Origin: a virus
Reading direction: 5' to 3' (one strand)
IMG/VR virus record: IMGVR_UViG_3300025011_000030
Coordinates: 1-64,000 of that record
DNA: 64,000 nucleotides
This document shows positions 8,150 to 16,169 of this stretch, piece after piece. The stretch's first letter is position 1; every line of letters begins with the position of its first letter. The notes below the pieces were generated by a model. The model did not search any database, was not told where the DNA came from, and saw only the letters and a program-made list of their open reading frames with translations. Both the position numbers and the translations under genes were made by a program.

Positions 8150-8905
8150 ATGCCCGCAGTTGTTTATAAAATTAAAAACATTGTTAACGGAAGGTGCTAT
8201 GTAGGTAGTAGTGAGCATATAGCTAAACGGATATCAACCCATAAGTATTATTTAAGACACGGTATTCACGATAATGTAATTCTTCAGTGTGATTGGGATA
8301 AGTATGGCGAAGATAATTTTAAATTTTCACATGTTAAACAAGTTTTTGACATGACGCTATTGTTAACTCGCGAACAGTATTGGATGAACGAGCTTAAAGC
8401 TGTTGAGTTGGGTTATAACTTATCGCCTACTGCCGGTAACCAGTTGGGTTTTCGACATAGCGAAGAAACTAAACAAGTTATTTCTCAAAAATCTAAAGAA
8501 CGTGCACTAACTTTATTCACTGCAGAGGTTAGGGATAAAATACGTCAGTCTAAATTAGGTCACGAAGTTTCATTGGAAACCAGGCAGAAAATACGTGAAA
8601 AGTTACTCGGTAAAAGTTACATTACAGAGGAAGGTCGTCAACGTATATCAGAGAGTCACCGAGGTAAACAACGTGCGCTAGGGTATAAACATACTACTGA
8701 GGCGAAGCAGCGAATTGGTAGTCATTTTCAAGGTTCTAAGAATAGCCGTGCAAAGCTTACTGAAGCTGACGTTATAGAAATTAAAAAATGTTTGAAAAAT
8801 TATCGTCACGGTATGCTGAGTGAACTTGCTCGAAAATACGGAACAAGTACGCACAACATAGCACACATTCGCGACGGGAAGTCTTGGAAACAAATACAAG
8901 TATAG
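8150..8905 (+). CDS. GIY-YIG homing endonuclease with NUMOD-like DNA-binding repeats
   Basis: 251 aa. The N terminus has V-V-Y-K-I-K-N-I-V-N-G-R-C-Y-V-G-S-S, the GIY-YIG core in the variant form VYK..CYVGS, with W-x-K-Y-G-E-D-N-F and E-Q-Y-W further on (catalytic Glu). Residues 100-190 carry repeated segments with S-E-E-T-K-Q, S-L-E-T-R-Q-K-I and T-T-E-A-K-Q-R-I typical of NUMOD3, and the C terminus ends in a helix-turn-helix with I-R-D-G-K-S-W-K. Its own sigma-70 promoter sits upstream. A selfish element inserted in the modification cluster; no intron or intein is apparent nearby. Confidence 0.85.
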   Translation: MPAVVYKIKNIVNGRCYVGSSEHIAKRISTHKYYLRHGIHDNVILQCDWDKYGEDNFKFSHVKQVFDMTLLLTREQYWMNELKAVELGYNLSPTAGNQLGFRHSEETKQVISQKSKERALTLFTAEVRDKIRQSKLGHEVSLETRQKIREKLLGKSYITEEGRQRISESHRGKQRALGYKHTTEAKQRIGSHFQGSKNSRAKLTEADVIEIKKCLKNYRHGMLSELARKYGTSTHNIAHIRDGKSWKQIQV

Positions 8906-8921
8906 GAGGCGAAGTACCCTC

Positions 8922-9575
8922 ATGTGTAGTACGCACGTAACGCCGAGGCCGCCTGAATCTAGCTTTTCTTTACCTAACAACAGTACATGGAAAGAGCATC
9001 TAGCACCTAACTACGGTATCCAGCTTATTGAGGTTGTTGAAGACATACCTGACCAGTTAAAAGGTGACAACGTACTTTGGAGTTCGCGATGTTCACGTAC
9101 AAAGACTGGGTTAGACCAGGCGCTACCGAAAGACTTTTATGTCAGTGCAATTAACTTGAAATTTTACGAAATGATGCACCGGAATAATTTAAGGTATGGT
9201 ATCTTATCCGATAAGTACGGCATTCACATGGACGACGAGTTCTTGGACTACTATGATATACATCCAAGTGAACTCACAGGCGAACGTAAAAGGGAATTAG
9301 GGCTGATGATTGGCGAAAAGGTTCGTAATTACGGTTATGAAGAACTTATATTTTACAATACCAGCCCGCTGCAATCCCGGCCCTATTTTGAAATGTTGTG
9401 GTGGTCAGAGTTAAAGGTACATTTTATTTCGTTGATTTCGTTAGTAGAAGAGAAATACAAACTCGGTTCCGGTACTGTAAAAAAAACATTTATGTTTCCG
9501 TTATTTAACATACATGGAGCTACTACAGGTAGGATAAAAGGAGGCGAACAAAGTGCAAGACCCAGAAGTGAGTGA
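8922..9575 (+). CDS. Unknown protein of the modification cluster (YaaA/DUF6884-like pattern)
   Basis: 217 aa. A central core reads L-W-S-S-R-C-S-R-T-K-T-G, then Y-V-S-A-I-N-L-K-F-Y, G-I-L-S-D-K-Y-G-I and Y-Y-D-I-H-P-S, the order seen in DUF6884/YaaA-like phage proteins. Something similar (C-S-A-R-K-P-Y) occurs in domains next to archaeal transglycosylase/ArcS enzymes, but that link is only my inference. It lies between the preQ0 genes and the DpdA-like genes and overlaps the next methyltransferase by 23 bases, so a role in modification is plausible. RBS AGGAGG with ATG 13 bases on. Confidence 0.5.
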   Translation: MCSTHVTPRPPESSFSLPNNSTWKEHLAPNYGIQLIEVVEDIPDQLKGDNVLWSSRCSRTKTGLDQALPKDFYVSAINLKFYEMMHRNNLRYGILSDKYGIHMDDEFLDYYDIHPSELTGERKRELGLMIGEKVRNYGYEELIFYNTSPLQSRPYFEMLWWSELKVHFISLISLVEEKYKLGSGTVKKTFMFPLFNIHGATTGRIKGGEQSARPRSE

Positions 9576-10467
9576 GGAAAGTTTACCTCAGGACGTTGAA
9601 CTCGACAAGGACGGTAAGAAAATCGTCTTTAAGGTAGAACCGGGAATGAACCCACAGGATATTCTTTGTACAACTTATCAAATGAGGAATTTTTTCAGGC
9701 AATTCGCAGACGGCTTTTTTAGTAACTTGGACGTGATGAACTATATTCAGCATCATAAGGCTGCTCTACTAGCGAAGAAGGACATGGTGCTTGTAGATGT
9801 GTGTTGTGGCCGGTCGTTGATGCTTCCGTTACTTAGATATCATGCCAAAACCATTAAAAGTTATACCGGCGTAGACATATGCGAAAAGAACATTCGCGAG
9901 GCTAAAAGTCGCTCAGGTATTCGTAAATTAGAGGAAGACGAATATCAAACCTACTACCCGTTCAACGTTAACTGGATACAGTCAAACGTGGCTGAAATGG
10001 CTCAGCATATTGAGCATAGGTCAGTTGACTTTATAATTTACACGTCGGCTATTGAGCACATGCATAAGGATCACGGTTATCAGTCCTTAATCGAGTGCTA
10101 TAAAATTATGTCTGATACTGGGTTTATGTTTCTAAGCTGCCCAAATACGCCTGGAAACGGTTATAATACTCAGTACGCTGCTCACGTTTACGAGTGGGGT
10201 TACGATGAGTTGAAGCAGTCTCTCGACGAAATTGGGTTTCAAATCGATAGCGAGGTTGGCCTTGTAGCAGGTGCTCGGGAGCTTGAGGACATGTACAAGC
10301 GAATGGGCGGGGAGTTGCACTCCTTCTACCTTAAAATGAAACAGTACATGCCCACAGCTTGGTTGACTGCTTTTATGGCCGTACCTTTCCCGGAAATGGC
10401 TAAAGAAGTACTGTTCATTGTCACTAAAAAGACAAATAAAGGGCCGAAACAGAAGAGCCTATTTTAA
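9553..10467 (+). CDS. Class I SAM-dependent methyltransferase with clamp-binding tail
   Basis: 304 aa from GTG (AAAGGAGG 9 bases upstream). A Rossmann SAM site is visible: L-V-D-V-C-C-G-R-S (motif I, about residue 77), Y-T-G-V-D-I-C (acidic end of strand 2), then a Y-T-S-A-I-E-H-M-H segment as in small-molecule methyltransferases. It lacks the DPPY or PC motifs of ordinary DNA methylases, so the target may be a modified base or another group. The protein ends K-Q-K-S-L-F, an exact QxxLF clamp motif. It sits directly before the DpdA-like genes. Confidence 0.75.
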   Translation: MQDPEVSEESLPQDVELDKDGKKIVFKVEPGMNPQDILCTTYQMRNFFRQFADGFFSNLDVMNYIQHHKAALLAKKDMVLVDVCCGRSLMLPLLRYHAKTIKSYTGVDICEKNIREAKSRSGIRKLEEDEYQTYYPFNVNWIQSNVAEMAQHIEHRSVDFIIYTSAIEHMHKDHGYQSLIECYKIMSDTGFMFLSCPNTPGNGYNTQYAAHVYEWGYDELKQSLDEIGFQIDSEVGLVAGARELEDMYKRMGGELHSFYLKMKQYMPTAWLTAFMAVPFPEMAKEVLFIVTKKTNKGPKQKSLF

Positions 10468-10482
10468 GGAGGTAGTTTATAA

Positions 10483-10716
10483 ATGCAAATTTTAGGTTTG
10501 GGAGGTCGTTCAGGAATACCTGTTGAGTTGGCTGCTCGTATAAAGTTAAGGCCTGAGCCGGAAAAGCCTCAATACAGTAAAATGTCAGAAGAAGATGCTC
10601 AGAAAATTATGCAGCGATTACGAGGTACAAAAAAGAAAAGGAGTAAGGTGCTTCGACGTATTCGTAACAAAATAGCTCGTCACAGCCGTAAAATGAACCG
10701 TCGCCGTGCCGGTTAA
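10483..10716 (+). CDS. Small highly basic protein
   Basis: 77 aa. The last third is almost all Lys and Arg (K-K-K-R-S-K-V-L-R-R-I-R-N-K), so it should bind nucleic acid. No family is recognised. RBS AAGGAGG with ATG 9 bases on; last gene before a strong terminator. Confidence 0.65.
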   Translation: MQILGLGGRSGIPVELAARIKLRPEPEKPQYSKMSEEDAQKIMQRLRGTKKKRSKVLRRIRNKIARHSRKMNRRRAG

Positions 10717-10726
10717 ACCGATAATT

Positions 10727-10757
10727 AAAAAGCCCAATTAAGGGCTTTTTATTTTTC
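10727..10757 (+). terminator. Rho-independent terminator
   Basis: AAAAAGCCC pairs with GGGCTTTTT around an AATTAA loop, closing the 8.1-10.7 kb transcript. Confidence 0.85.
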
Positions 10758-10766
10758 AAAAACATG

Positions 10767-10795
10767 TTGACATTCCTGAGGAAATAGTTTATAAT
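10767..10795 (+). promoter_or_regulatory. Consensus sigma-70 promoter with palindromic operator
   Basis: TTGACA at 10767 and TATAAT at 10790, 17-bp spacer. The spacer contains the palindrome TTCCTGAGGAA (10773-10783). The downstream leader AGAAAGAGGAAAACAAAT is shared with the promoters at 33779 (+) and 49266 (-). Confidence 0.9.
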
Positions 10796-10833
10796 AGTAG
10801 AAAGAGGAAAACAAATAAAGGGAGGCCAAACAA

Positions 10834-10992
10834 ATGAAATCAGTCGTAAACGTAATATGCAAAAGCACTGGTGAACAAGGTCGCGCAGTAATCACAGAAG
10901 ATTCAGTATTCGTTAAAGTATACATGGGAGGAGCAGTTAAGCCCGTCACCGTTCCAGTAACTACATTCGAGAAAAACTATACAGTAAAATAG
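10834..10992 (+). CDS. Small protein of a two-member family (paralogue of the 33861 N-terminal domain)
   Basis: 52 aa; RBS GGGAGG with ATG 9 bases on. V-N-V-I-C-K-S-T-G-E-Q-G-x-A-V, G-A-V-K-P and T-T-F-E-K-N-Y align with V-N-V-T-C-K-R-T-G-L-E-G-x-A-V, G-S-V-K-T and S-T-F-K-R-W-Y at the N terminus of the 33861 protein. Both genes have the same type of promoter and leader. Function unknown; a strong host-type promoter and small size suggest early expression. Confidence 0.75.
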   Translation: MKSVVNVICKSTGEQGRAVITEDSVFVKVYMGGAVKPVTVPVTTFEKNYTVK

Positions 10993-11003
10993 GTCAGTTC
11001 AGA

Positions 11004-11037
11004 AGCCTGTCAGCTTAAAAAGCTCGCAGGCTTTTTT
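11004..11037 (+). terminator. Rho-independent terminator
   Basis: AGCCTG/CAGGCT stem with inner AGCTT/AAGCT and a T-run, nearly identical to the one after polA (5620). Confidence 0.75.
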
Positions 11038-11044
11038 ATATAAC
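11014..11044 (+). promoter_or_regulatory. Bipartite phage promoter motif before the DpdA-like genes
   Basis: CTTAAAA at 11014 and TTATATAAC at 11036, starts 22 bp apart, embedded in the terminator hairpin. The ribosome-binding site GAGGTGA begins 6 bases after the right element. Confidence 0.65.
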
Positions 11045-11063
11045 GTATTGAGGTGACGTATTG

Positions 11064-11954
11064 ATGTTTAAATTGTATTACGCCGGTACTCAGGAAGCTT
11101 GTGAATATAAGCTGGTTGAAAACGGTAACTTGCGGCTCGTTAGTTATGCAGATTCTAAGAAAACAATTAACCAATGGATTGAAAGGGAAACTCCTGTTTT
11201 TATGGATTCAGGTGCATATTCGGCATTCACTCGTAACGCCTATATTGACATTGATTTTTACATAGACTATGTTAATTTCCTTGACGAATATTTGATTTGT
11301 TTTGCCCAACTTGACGTTATACCAGGCGAACCGGGGAAACCTAAAACTCAGGCTCAACTGCTAAAATCGGCCGAAGATACTTGGCAGAATTATTTGTATA
11401 TGCGAGAAAGAGTTAAAAACGTAGATAAGTGCTTACCTGTATTTCATCGAGGTTCGGACTTTATGTTTTTAAACAGGTTACTAGCTTTCGAGCCTAAAAT
11501 TGATTATATGGCCCTTGGAGCTTTAGTGGGTGCTTCGTCTGTTGAGCGAGATATTTGGCTAACTAAGGTGTTTAAAGTTATTGCAGCGAGCCCTAACCCG
11601 AATGTTAAAGTTCATGCCTTCGGTATGACGAGTTTAAAGCTGTTAGAGCGCTTTCCGTTTTACAGTGCAGACTCGACGTCATGGATAATGACTGGAAGTA
11701 ACGGGTTGATAATGACTCAGTTCGGTAATCTGTTAGTTTCAGGCAAGGCTACAAAAGATTCGCGCCATATCAACAATTTATCAAAGGAGCATTTTCAGGC
11801 AGTTAAAACATATGTTGAGGAAAAGGGTTTTACTTTGGAAGGACTAGCTGAAAAATACATTGACCGCATTCTACTGAATGTCGCTTACCTGACAGACTGG
11901 TCTAGAAGTTATCAGTATAAACCGAAACAGGTAGCTCAAAATCGTTTATTTTAA
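11064..11954 (+). CDS. DpdA-like DNA guanine transglycosylase, copy 1
   Basis: 296 aa from ATG 11064 (a TTG at 11061 is nearer the site GAGGTGA). TGT-superfamily features: F-M-D-S-G-A-Y-S-A-F (general-acid Asp region of TGT), C-F-A-Q-L-D-V-I-P-G, and V-H-A-F-G-M-T-S then F-Y-S-A-D-S-T-S-W-I, which parallels H-x-F-G and D-S in archaeal and phage enzymes. Expected to swap guanine in DNA for preQ0 or a derivative made by the que genes at 5.7-8.1 kb. Shorter than bacterial tRNA enzymes (about 375). It ends A-Q-N-R-L-F, a clamp motif. First of three tandem paralogues. Confidence 0.75.
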   Translation: MFKLYYAGTQEACEYKLVENGNLRLVSYADSKKTINQWIERETPVFMDSGAYSAFTRNAYIDIDFYIDYVNFLDEYLICFAQLDVIPGEPGKPKTQAQLLKSAEDTWQNYLYMRERVKNVDKCLPVFHRGSDFMFLNRLLAFEPKIDYMALGALVGASSVERDIWLTKVFKVIAASPNPNVKVHAFGMTSLKLLERFPFYSADSTSWIMTGSNGLIMTQFGNLLVSGKATKDSRHINNLSKEHFQAVKTYVEEKGFTLEGLAEKYIDRILLNVAYLTDWSRSYQYKPKQVAQNRLF

Positions 11955-11970
11955 AAGGAATGATTTACTA

Positions 11971-12828
11971 ATGTTTAACTTTTACTTTACCGGAGGTGTA
12001 CCGGCCGAGGCCGACGACCTTGTAGGCGATAACGTTCTTTTAAGTTATGCTACAGACAGGAGAGGAATCATAAAGCGATACGACCGAGGCCGGTCAACTT
12101 TTGTTGACTCAGGAGCTTTTACTGCCTACACGAAAGGTATAAATGTTGATATTGACGAATACGTCAATTTCGTTAATGCATATGACGAATATATTTCGTA
12201 TTTTGCTCAACTTGATGTGATACCCGGCAGTTACGGGCTATCTGCCGAACAAACGACTGATATCACTTTGAAGAATTATTTGTATATGTTAAGTCGTACT
12301 AAAAGCCCTTGTAAGTTAATCCCAGTATTTCATCGTGGTTCTAATTTAAACTATTTAAAGCAGTTGATTCATACAGGTACAGAGTATATAGGTCTTGGGG
12401 CAATGGCTAAAGTTCCTGAAAAAGAACGTGCGATTTGGCTGACAGAAGTTTTTAAACTAATACCGTCACAAGTTAAAGTTCATGCATTTGGTCTTACTAG
12501 CTTTGACCTACTGGAGCGGTTTCCGTTTTACAGCGCAGACTCGACGTCGTGGTTGATTTATGCGGTGAATGGTCGTTTAATAACTGATTTTGGAAATTAT
12601 ATTGTTATTTCACAAGGTAGAAAAAAGCTTCGGTGCCATGTTGAGCACAAAGGTGAGCTCATAAAAGATACTTTGTATGATTTTATACGAGAGCGCGGCT
12701 TTGAACCTGAACAGCTAATAAACGACCCAAAATCTCGGTTGTTATGGAATATAAAATACATGCTTGAGTGGGTCAACAAATATCAGTATAAACCTGCTAA
12801 ACAAGTCAGTCAAACTAAGTTGTTTTGA
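11971..12828 (+). CDS. DpdA-like DNA guanine transglycosylase, copy 2
   Basis: 285 aa, paralogue of the gene before it and 16 bases downstream. The same blocks occur: F-V-D-S-G-A-F-T-A-Y-T-K-G, Y-F-A-Q-L-D-V-I-P-G, V-H-A-F-G-L-T-S and F-Y-S-A-D-S-T-S-W-L. The C terminus is K-Q-V-S-Q-T-K-L-F, again a clamp motif. Having two intact copies that differ outside the active-site blocks suggests different DNA contexts or a heteromer; the sequence does not say which. Confidence 0.75.
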   Translation: MFNFYFTGGVPAEADDLVGDNVLLSYATDRRGIIKRYDRGRSTFVDSGAFTAYTKGINVDIDEYVNFVNAYDEYISYFAQLDVIPGSYGLSAEQTTDITLKNYLYMLSRTKSPCKLIPVFHRGSNLNYLKQLIHTGTEYIGLGAMAKVPEKERAIWLTEVFKLIPSQVKVHAFGLTSFDLLERFPFYSADSTSWLIYAVNGRLITDFGNYIVISQGRKKLRCHVEHKGELIKDTLYDFIRERGFEPEQLINDPKSRLLWNIKYMLEWVNKYQYKPAKQVSQTKLF

Positions 12829-12840
12829 GGAGGTGCTCTT

Positions 12841-13722
12841 ATAGGTTTCAACTTATATTTAGCTTCAAGTATGCCAAAATATATAGACGAGTATATTCAA
12901 CAGCACGGAGATAACGTGTTGTTAAGTTATGCAATAAATAAAGCCGACATACGAAAAAGGTTCAATCAAGGTCGGCCTACATTTGTTGACTGTGGTGCTT
13001 ACTTCGCCTATACAAAAGGTATTTACCTTGACATTGACGAGTACATAGATTTCGTTAATGCTTACAATGAATATGTAAGTATGTTCGCTCAACTTGACGT
13101 AATACCCGAAAAAACGGGTCAAGACGTTACTGCAGCAGAAACCACATGGTTAAATTTCCTGTATATGTATTCGCGGGTTAAAAGTCCACACAAATTATTA
13201 CCCGTATTTCATGCCGGTTCTTCTTTAACAGTTTTAGTTAAAATTCTTAAGTTTAAGCCTAAAATTGATTACATGGCCCTTGGAGCTTTAGTGGGTATGG
13301 GAACTAACGACCGTAAAAACTATATTGAAAAGGTGTTTAAGATAATTCAAAATAGCTCTAATCCTACTATCAAAGTACATGCATTTGGAATGACTGATCT
13401 TAGGATTTTAGAAATGTTTCCATTTGAAAGTGCAGATTCGGCTTCTTGGAAAATTAACGCGGGTAACGGTGAAATGTTGACTGACTTTGGCTATACAGCA
13501 GTTAGTTCCGGTAAAATAGGTCAACCTAATCACATTTTTAAACGGTCTAAGGTTGACCAAGAAAAGTTTATACGTTACGTCGAAGCACAGAGTGATGAAC
13601 CGTTTGACATACTACGTGAAAGCTATAAACTTCGACTTCTGTAGAATGTTAAATATTTCATAAATTGGGCTAAAAACTACAAACGAGTCAGTAAAAACGT
13701 GACGCAGACCGAGCTGTTTTGA
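12841..13722 (+). pseudogene. DpdA-like copy 3, interrupted by an amber codon, ATA start
   Basis: The frame runs from an ATA at 12841 (GAGGAGG just upstream; I-G-F-N-L-Y-L aligns with M-F-N-F-Y-F of copy 2) through F-V-D-C-G-A-Y-F-A-Y, F-A-Q-L-D-V-I-P and F-E-S-A-D-S-A-S-W-K. At 13642-13644 a TAG stands where copy 2 has TGG (L-L-W-N-I-K-Y against L-L-stop-N-V-K-Y). The frame then continues in register for 26 residues to N-V-T-Q-T-E-L-F and TGA at 13720. D-S-G in the first block is D-C-G. Translation from the ATG at 12871 would lack the first strand. Probably decaying; the truncated product would lose the clamp motif. Confidence 0.8.
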
Positions 13723-13748
13723 GGTGTCTTATAATCGTTTAAAGGTTG

Positions 13749-13780
13749 CTTTACAAAGGGCCGACGATTATTTATATATT
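13749..13780 (+). promoter_or_regulatory. Bipartite phage promoter motif before the clamp gene
   Basis: CTTTACA at 13749 and TTATATATT at 13772, starts 23 bp apart, 45 bases before the clamp start. Confidence 0.6.
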
Positions 13781-13824
13781 AGTAAGTAACAAAGGCAATT
13801 AAATTATTTTGAGGAGGTTTTTCC

Positions 13825-14910
13825 GTGACGTTGAAGTTTGAAATTCAGACAGCGAAATTAAACACAATGCTGTCTAAGGTAGCTAAGGGGGTTGGGAACA
13901 GTAAGATATTACCCAGCACCGAGTATTTAAAAATCAACCTAGATAAGGGCGAGCTTAAAATCACTTCTACTAACTGCGTGAACTTTATTACTTGTATCAG
14001 CCGAGGTGTTGCCGGTACTGCGGGTGAGATTATTGTTAAGGCCGATGCCTTAATCAAACTGGTAGCTAAAACCACGAAAGAAATTATGACGTTTGTTGCT
14101 ACCGAAACTCATGTAGAGGTAAAAGGTAACGGTAAGTATAAGATCCCTTTACTCGAAACCAACGATTTTCCTGTTTACGAGTTCGACGTTGCAGTGCCGG
14201 GTGTGCAAATTGATGTCAAGGCTTTGAAGGCTGCGTTCGCTATTAATAAGTCGGCTATTGCCACCGAAATGTTGATGCCGTGCTTAACTGGTTATAACGT
14301 TGGTGATAACTGCATCACCACTGACGGTGTTAAGATGTGTATTAACAATAACAAGTTCCCTTTGACCGACAGGCTGTTGATCACTCAGGACTTGGCTACG
14401 CTACTGAATGTACTGTCCGTAGACAAAATGACGGTTCAGAAGCAAGATAATAAACTGCTGTTCACTTCTACTGAGGCTATTATTTTCGGTACTGAGTTAG
14501 ACGGTTTAAGTGAGTATCCGAATATTTCAGGTATAACTGCAGTCGAATTCGCCGGCAGGTCTGTAGTATTTAAGGACCAGTTAACCAGTGCTGTTGACCG
14601 TTTGGCTATCTTTGTTGATCCGTTCGATAACAACGGCATTCGCATGACGTTCAAGCCTGAGAACCTTGAGATTGAAGACCTTAAACAAAACAGCTTAGAG
14701 GTTCTTAAGTACGTCGGCGAAGAAAAACCCACTGAGCCGGTTACTGTACTAATTAACATTGAGTATTTTAAAGACATTATCGGTGTATTATCTATGCCTA
14801 CAGTAGACATCCGTTATGGGCCTGAACTGCCCATGGTTAAGATTGTTGAGAAAGACGTTATTCAAATACTTAGTACAATGGATCAGGAGGATACCACTGG
14901 TGCCGCTTAA
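13825..14910 (+). CDS. dnaN: DNA polymerase III beta-type sliding clamp
   Basis: 361 aa from GTG, with GAGGAGG 9 bases upstream; size and three-domain layout match bacterial DnaN. Recognisable blocks: K-G-V-G-N-S-K-I-L-P-S-T-E-Y-L-K-I near the start, K-A-D-A-L-I-K-L-V, L-L-E-T-N-D-F-P, then a middle domain with A-I-A-T-E-M-L-M-P-C-L-T-G. Forms a ring on DNA that binds proteins with QxxLF-type peptides. The partners in this window are the polymerase, primase, two methyltransferases and the DpdA-like enzymes. The clamp loader genes are at 22541-25330. It overlaps the next gene by 11 bases. Confidence 0.88.
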   Translation: MTLKFEIQTAKLNTMLSKVAKGVGNSKILPSTEYLKINLDKGELKITSTNCVNFITCISRGVAGTAGEIIVKADALIKLVAKTTKEIMTFVATETHVEVKGNGKYKIPLLETNDFPVYEFDVAVPGVQIDVKALKAAFAINKSAIATEMLMPCLTGYNVGDNCITTDGVKMCINNNKFPLTDRLLITQDLATLLNVLSVDKMTVQKQDNKLLFTSTEAIIFGTELDGLSEYPNISGITAVEFAGRSVVFKDQLTSAVDRLAIFVDPFDNNGIRMTFKPENLEIEDLKQNSLEVLKYVGEEKPTEPVTVLINIEYFKDIIGVLSMPTVDIRYGPELPMVKIVEKDVIQILSTMDQEDTTGAA

Positions 14911-15679
14911 ACAGTTAGCTAAAAACATTGCTCAGGCCAAACAGGTTAAAACACTTGAACAAGAGTTTTTATACATGTTAACTGAAACTATTTCCTTAAT
15001 GGTAGAGAAAGAGAAGCGAAAGCCTTCTCTTTCTTATAAGCCCAGTTCGTTGGCCGGTTGTCCTAGAAACATTTATTTTCAAGTTACAGGCATTACTCCA
15101 GATGAGGTCAGAGAAACTGCCACAGGTATTGGTATTCAGGAAAGTGGTACAGACAGGCACCTTCGGTTACAAAAAGCAGTTTCGTTAATTAGGCAGCATG
15201 GATTTGATTGTGATTGGATACCTGTGAAAGAGTACCTAAAAGTACACCCTCAGCCTGGGACTGTAATAGTTAAAGAAGACGGATTTGAGACCAAGTGCAA
15301 GAATACTGTCTTGAACCTTAGCTTCATGTGTGACGGCATTATTCGGTTGAAAAGTATTTACTGCGTACTTGAAATTAAAACTGAAGCTAGTTTTAAATGG
15401 ATGCCTCGGTATGAAATAGAAATTGATCATAAAATTCAAGCCGCTTGTTACTCTATTGCGTTTGGTATTGACCGAGTTATATTCTTATATGAGGATAGGG
15501 ACTTATGCCGTAAAAAGCCGTATTTGTACAATGTCACTAATCGGGATAAAGAAGAACTTGTTATTGCTAAAATAGAGTCTTGCGAGAACCATATTCGGCA
15601 AAATACTGTACCGCCTAAAAGTGACAGGGTTAAGGATTGTACGTATTGCCGGTATAAAAAAGAGTGCCGAAAGTATTGA
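14900..15679 (+). CDS. Cas4/RecB-like PD-(D/E)XK nuclease with iron-sulfur Cys
   Basis: 259 aa from GTG 14900 (AGGAGG 9 bases upstream, inside the clamp gene). An early Cys lies in L-A-G-C-P-R-N-I-Y-F-Q; the catalytic core reads C-D-G-I-I-R then V-L-E-I-K-T (D and ExK); the C terminus has C-T-Y-C-x4-E-C. The four-Cys arrangement around the nuclease core is that of Cas4/AddB-type [4Fe-4S] exonucleases. Likely 5'-3' resection for recombination with the RecA encoded four genes on. Confidence 0.8.
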   Translation: MPLKQLAKNIAQAKQVKTLEQEFLYMLTETISLMVEKEKRKPSLSYKPSSLAGCPRNIYFQVTGITPDEVRETATGIGIQESGTDRHLRLQKAVSLIRQHGFDCDWIPVKEYLKVHPQPGTVIVKEDGFETKCKNTVLNLSFMCDGIIRLKSIYCVLEIKTEASFKWMPRYEIEIDHKIQAACYSIAFGIDRVIFLYEDRDLCRKKPYLYNVTNRDKEELVIAKIESCENHIRQNTVPPKSDRVKDCTYCRYKKECRKY

Positions 15680-15689
15680 GGTGACCTCC

Positions 15690-16169
15690 GTGGCATCTAA
15701 AGGAAAACCGTTTGAAGAAGCTTTCAAGGAAGCTTGCGTAAAGTTACAGCCGTCGGTATCAGTAGATCGGTTGTACGACCCTCAAGGTCGTTTGAAGAAT
15801 GTTCGTAACATTTGTGACTTTATAGTGTTCAAATACCCAAATCAGTATTATTTTGAGTTGAAAGATTACGCATTAAGTCGCATAAATTTTAAGGTTATTT
15901 CGGAAGATCAACTTACAGGTCTATTAAAGAAAAGTCAACTGGAACATGTAGTAGCCGGAGTCATATTTAATTTTCGCCTACATGAGTCGGCTTATTTCGT
16001 AAATATACAGCGAATATACGAGTTAATGCTTGACGGGCATAAGTCTATTTCAGTGCAAGAGGCGGCCGAAATAGGTTTCTTGCTACCCGGGGGAAAGAAA
16101 ATAACTCGTTTCCGTTACGACGTGCATTCGTTGTTGAGTGCATTGGAAAAGGAGGATTTTAAATGTTAG
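15690..16169 (+). CDS. RecU-like Holliday junction resolvase
   Basis: 159 aa from GTG 15690 (GAGGTGA 8 bases upstream). C-D-F-I-V-F, Y-F-E-L-K-D-Y (ExK metal site), then I-S-E-D-Q-L-T-G-L-L and A-G-V-I-F-N-F follow the order of the RecU family of Gram-positive bacteria and their phages. Resolves four-way junctions made during recombination and replication. It overlaps the next gene by 7 bases. Confidence 0.8.
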   Translation: MASKGKPFEEAFKEACVKLQPSVSVDRLYDPQGRLKNVRNICDFIVFKYPNQYYFELKDYALSRINFKVISEDQLTGLLKKSQLEHVVAGVIFNFRLHESAYFVNIQRIYELMLDGHKSISVQEAAEIGFLLPGGKKITRFRYDVHSLLSALEKEDFKC

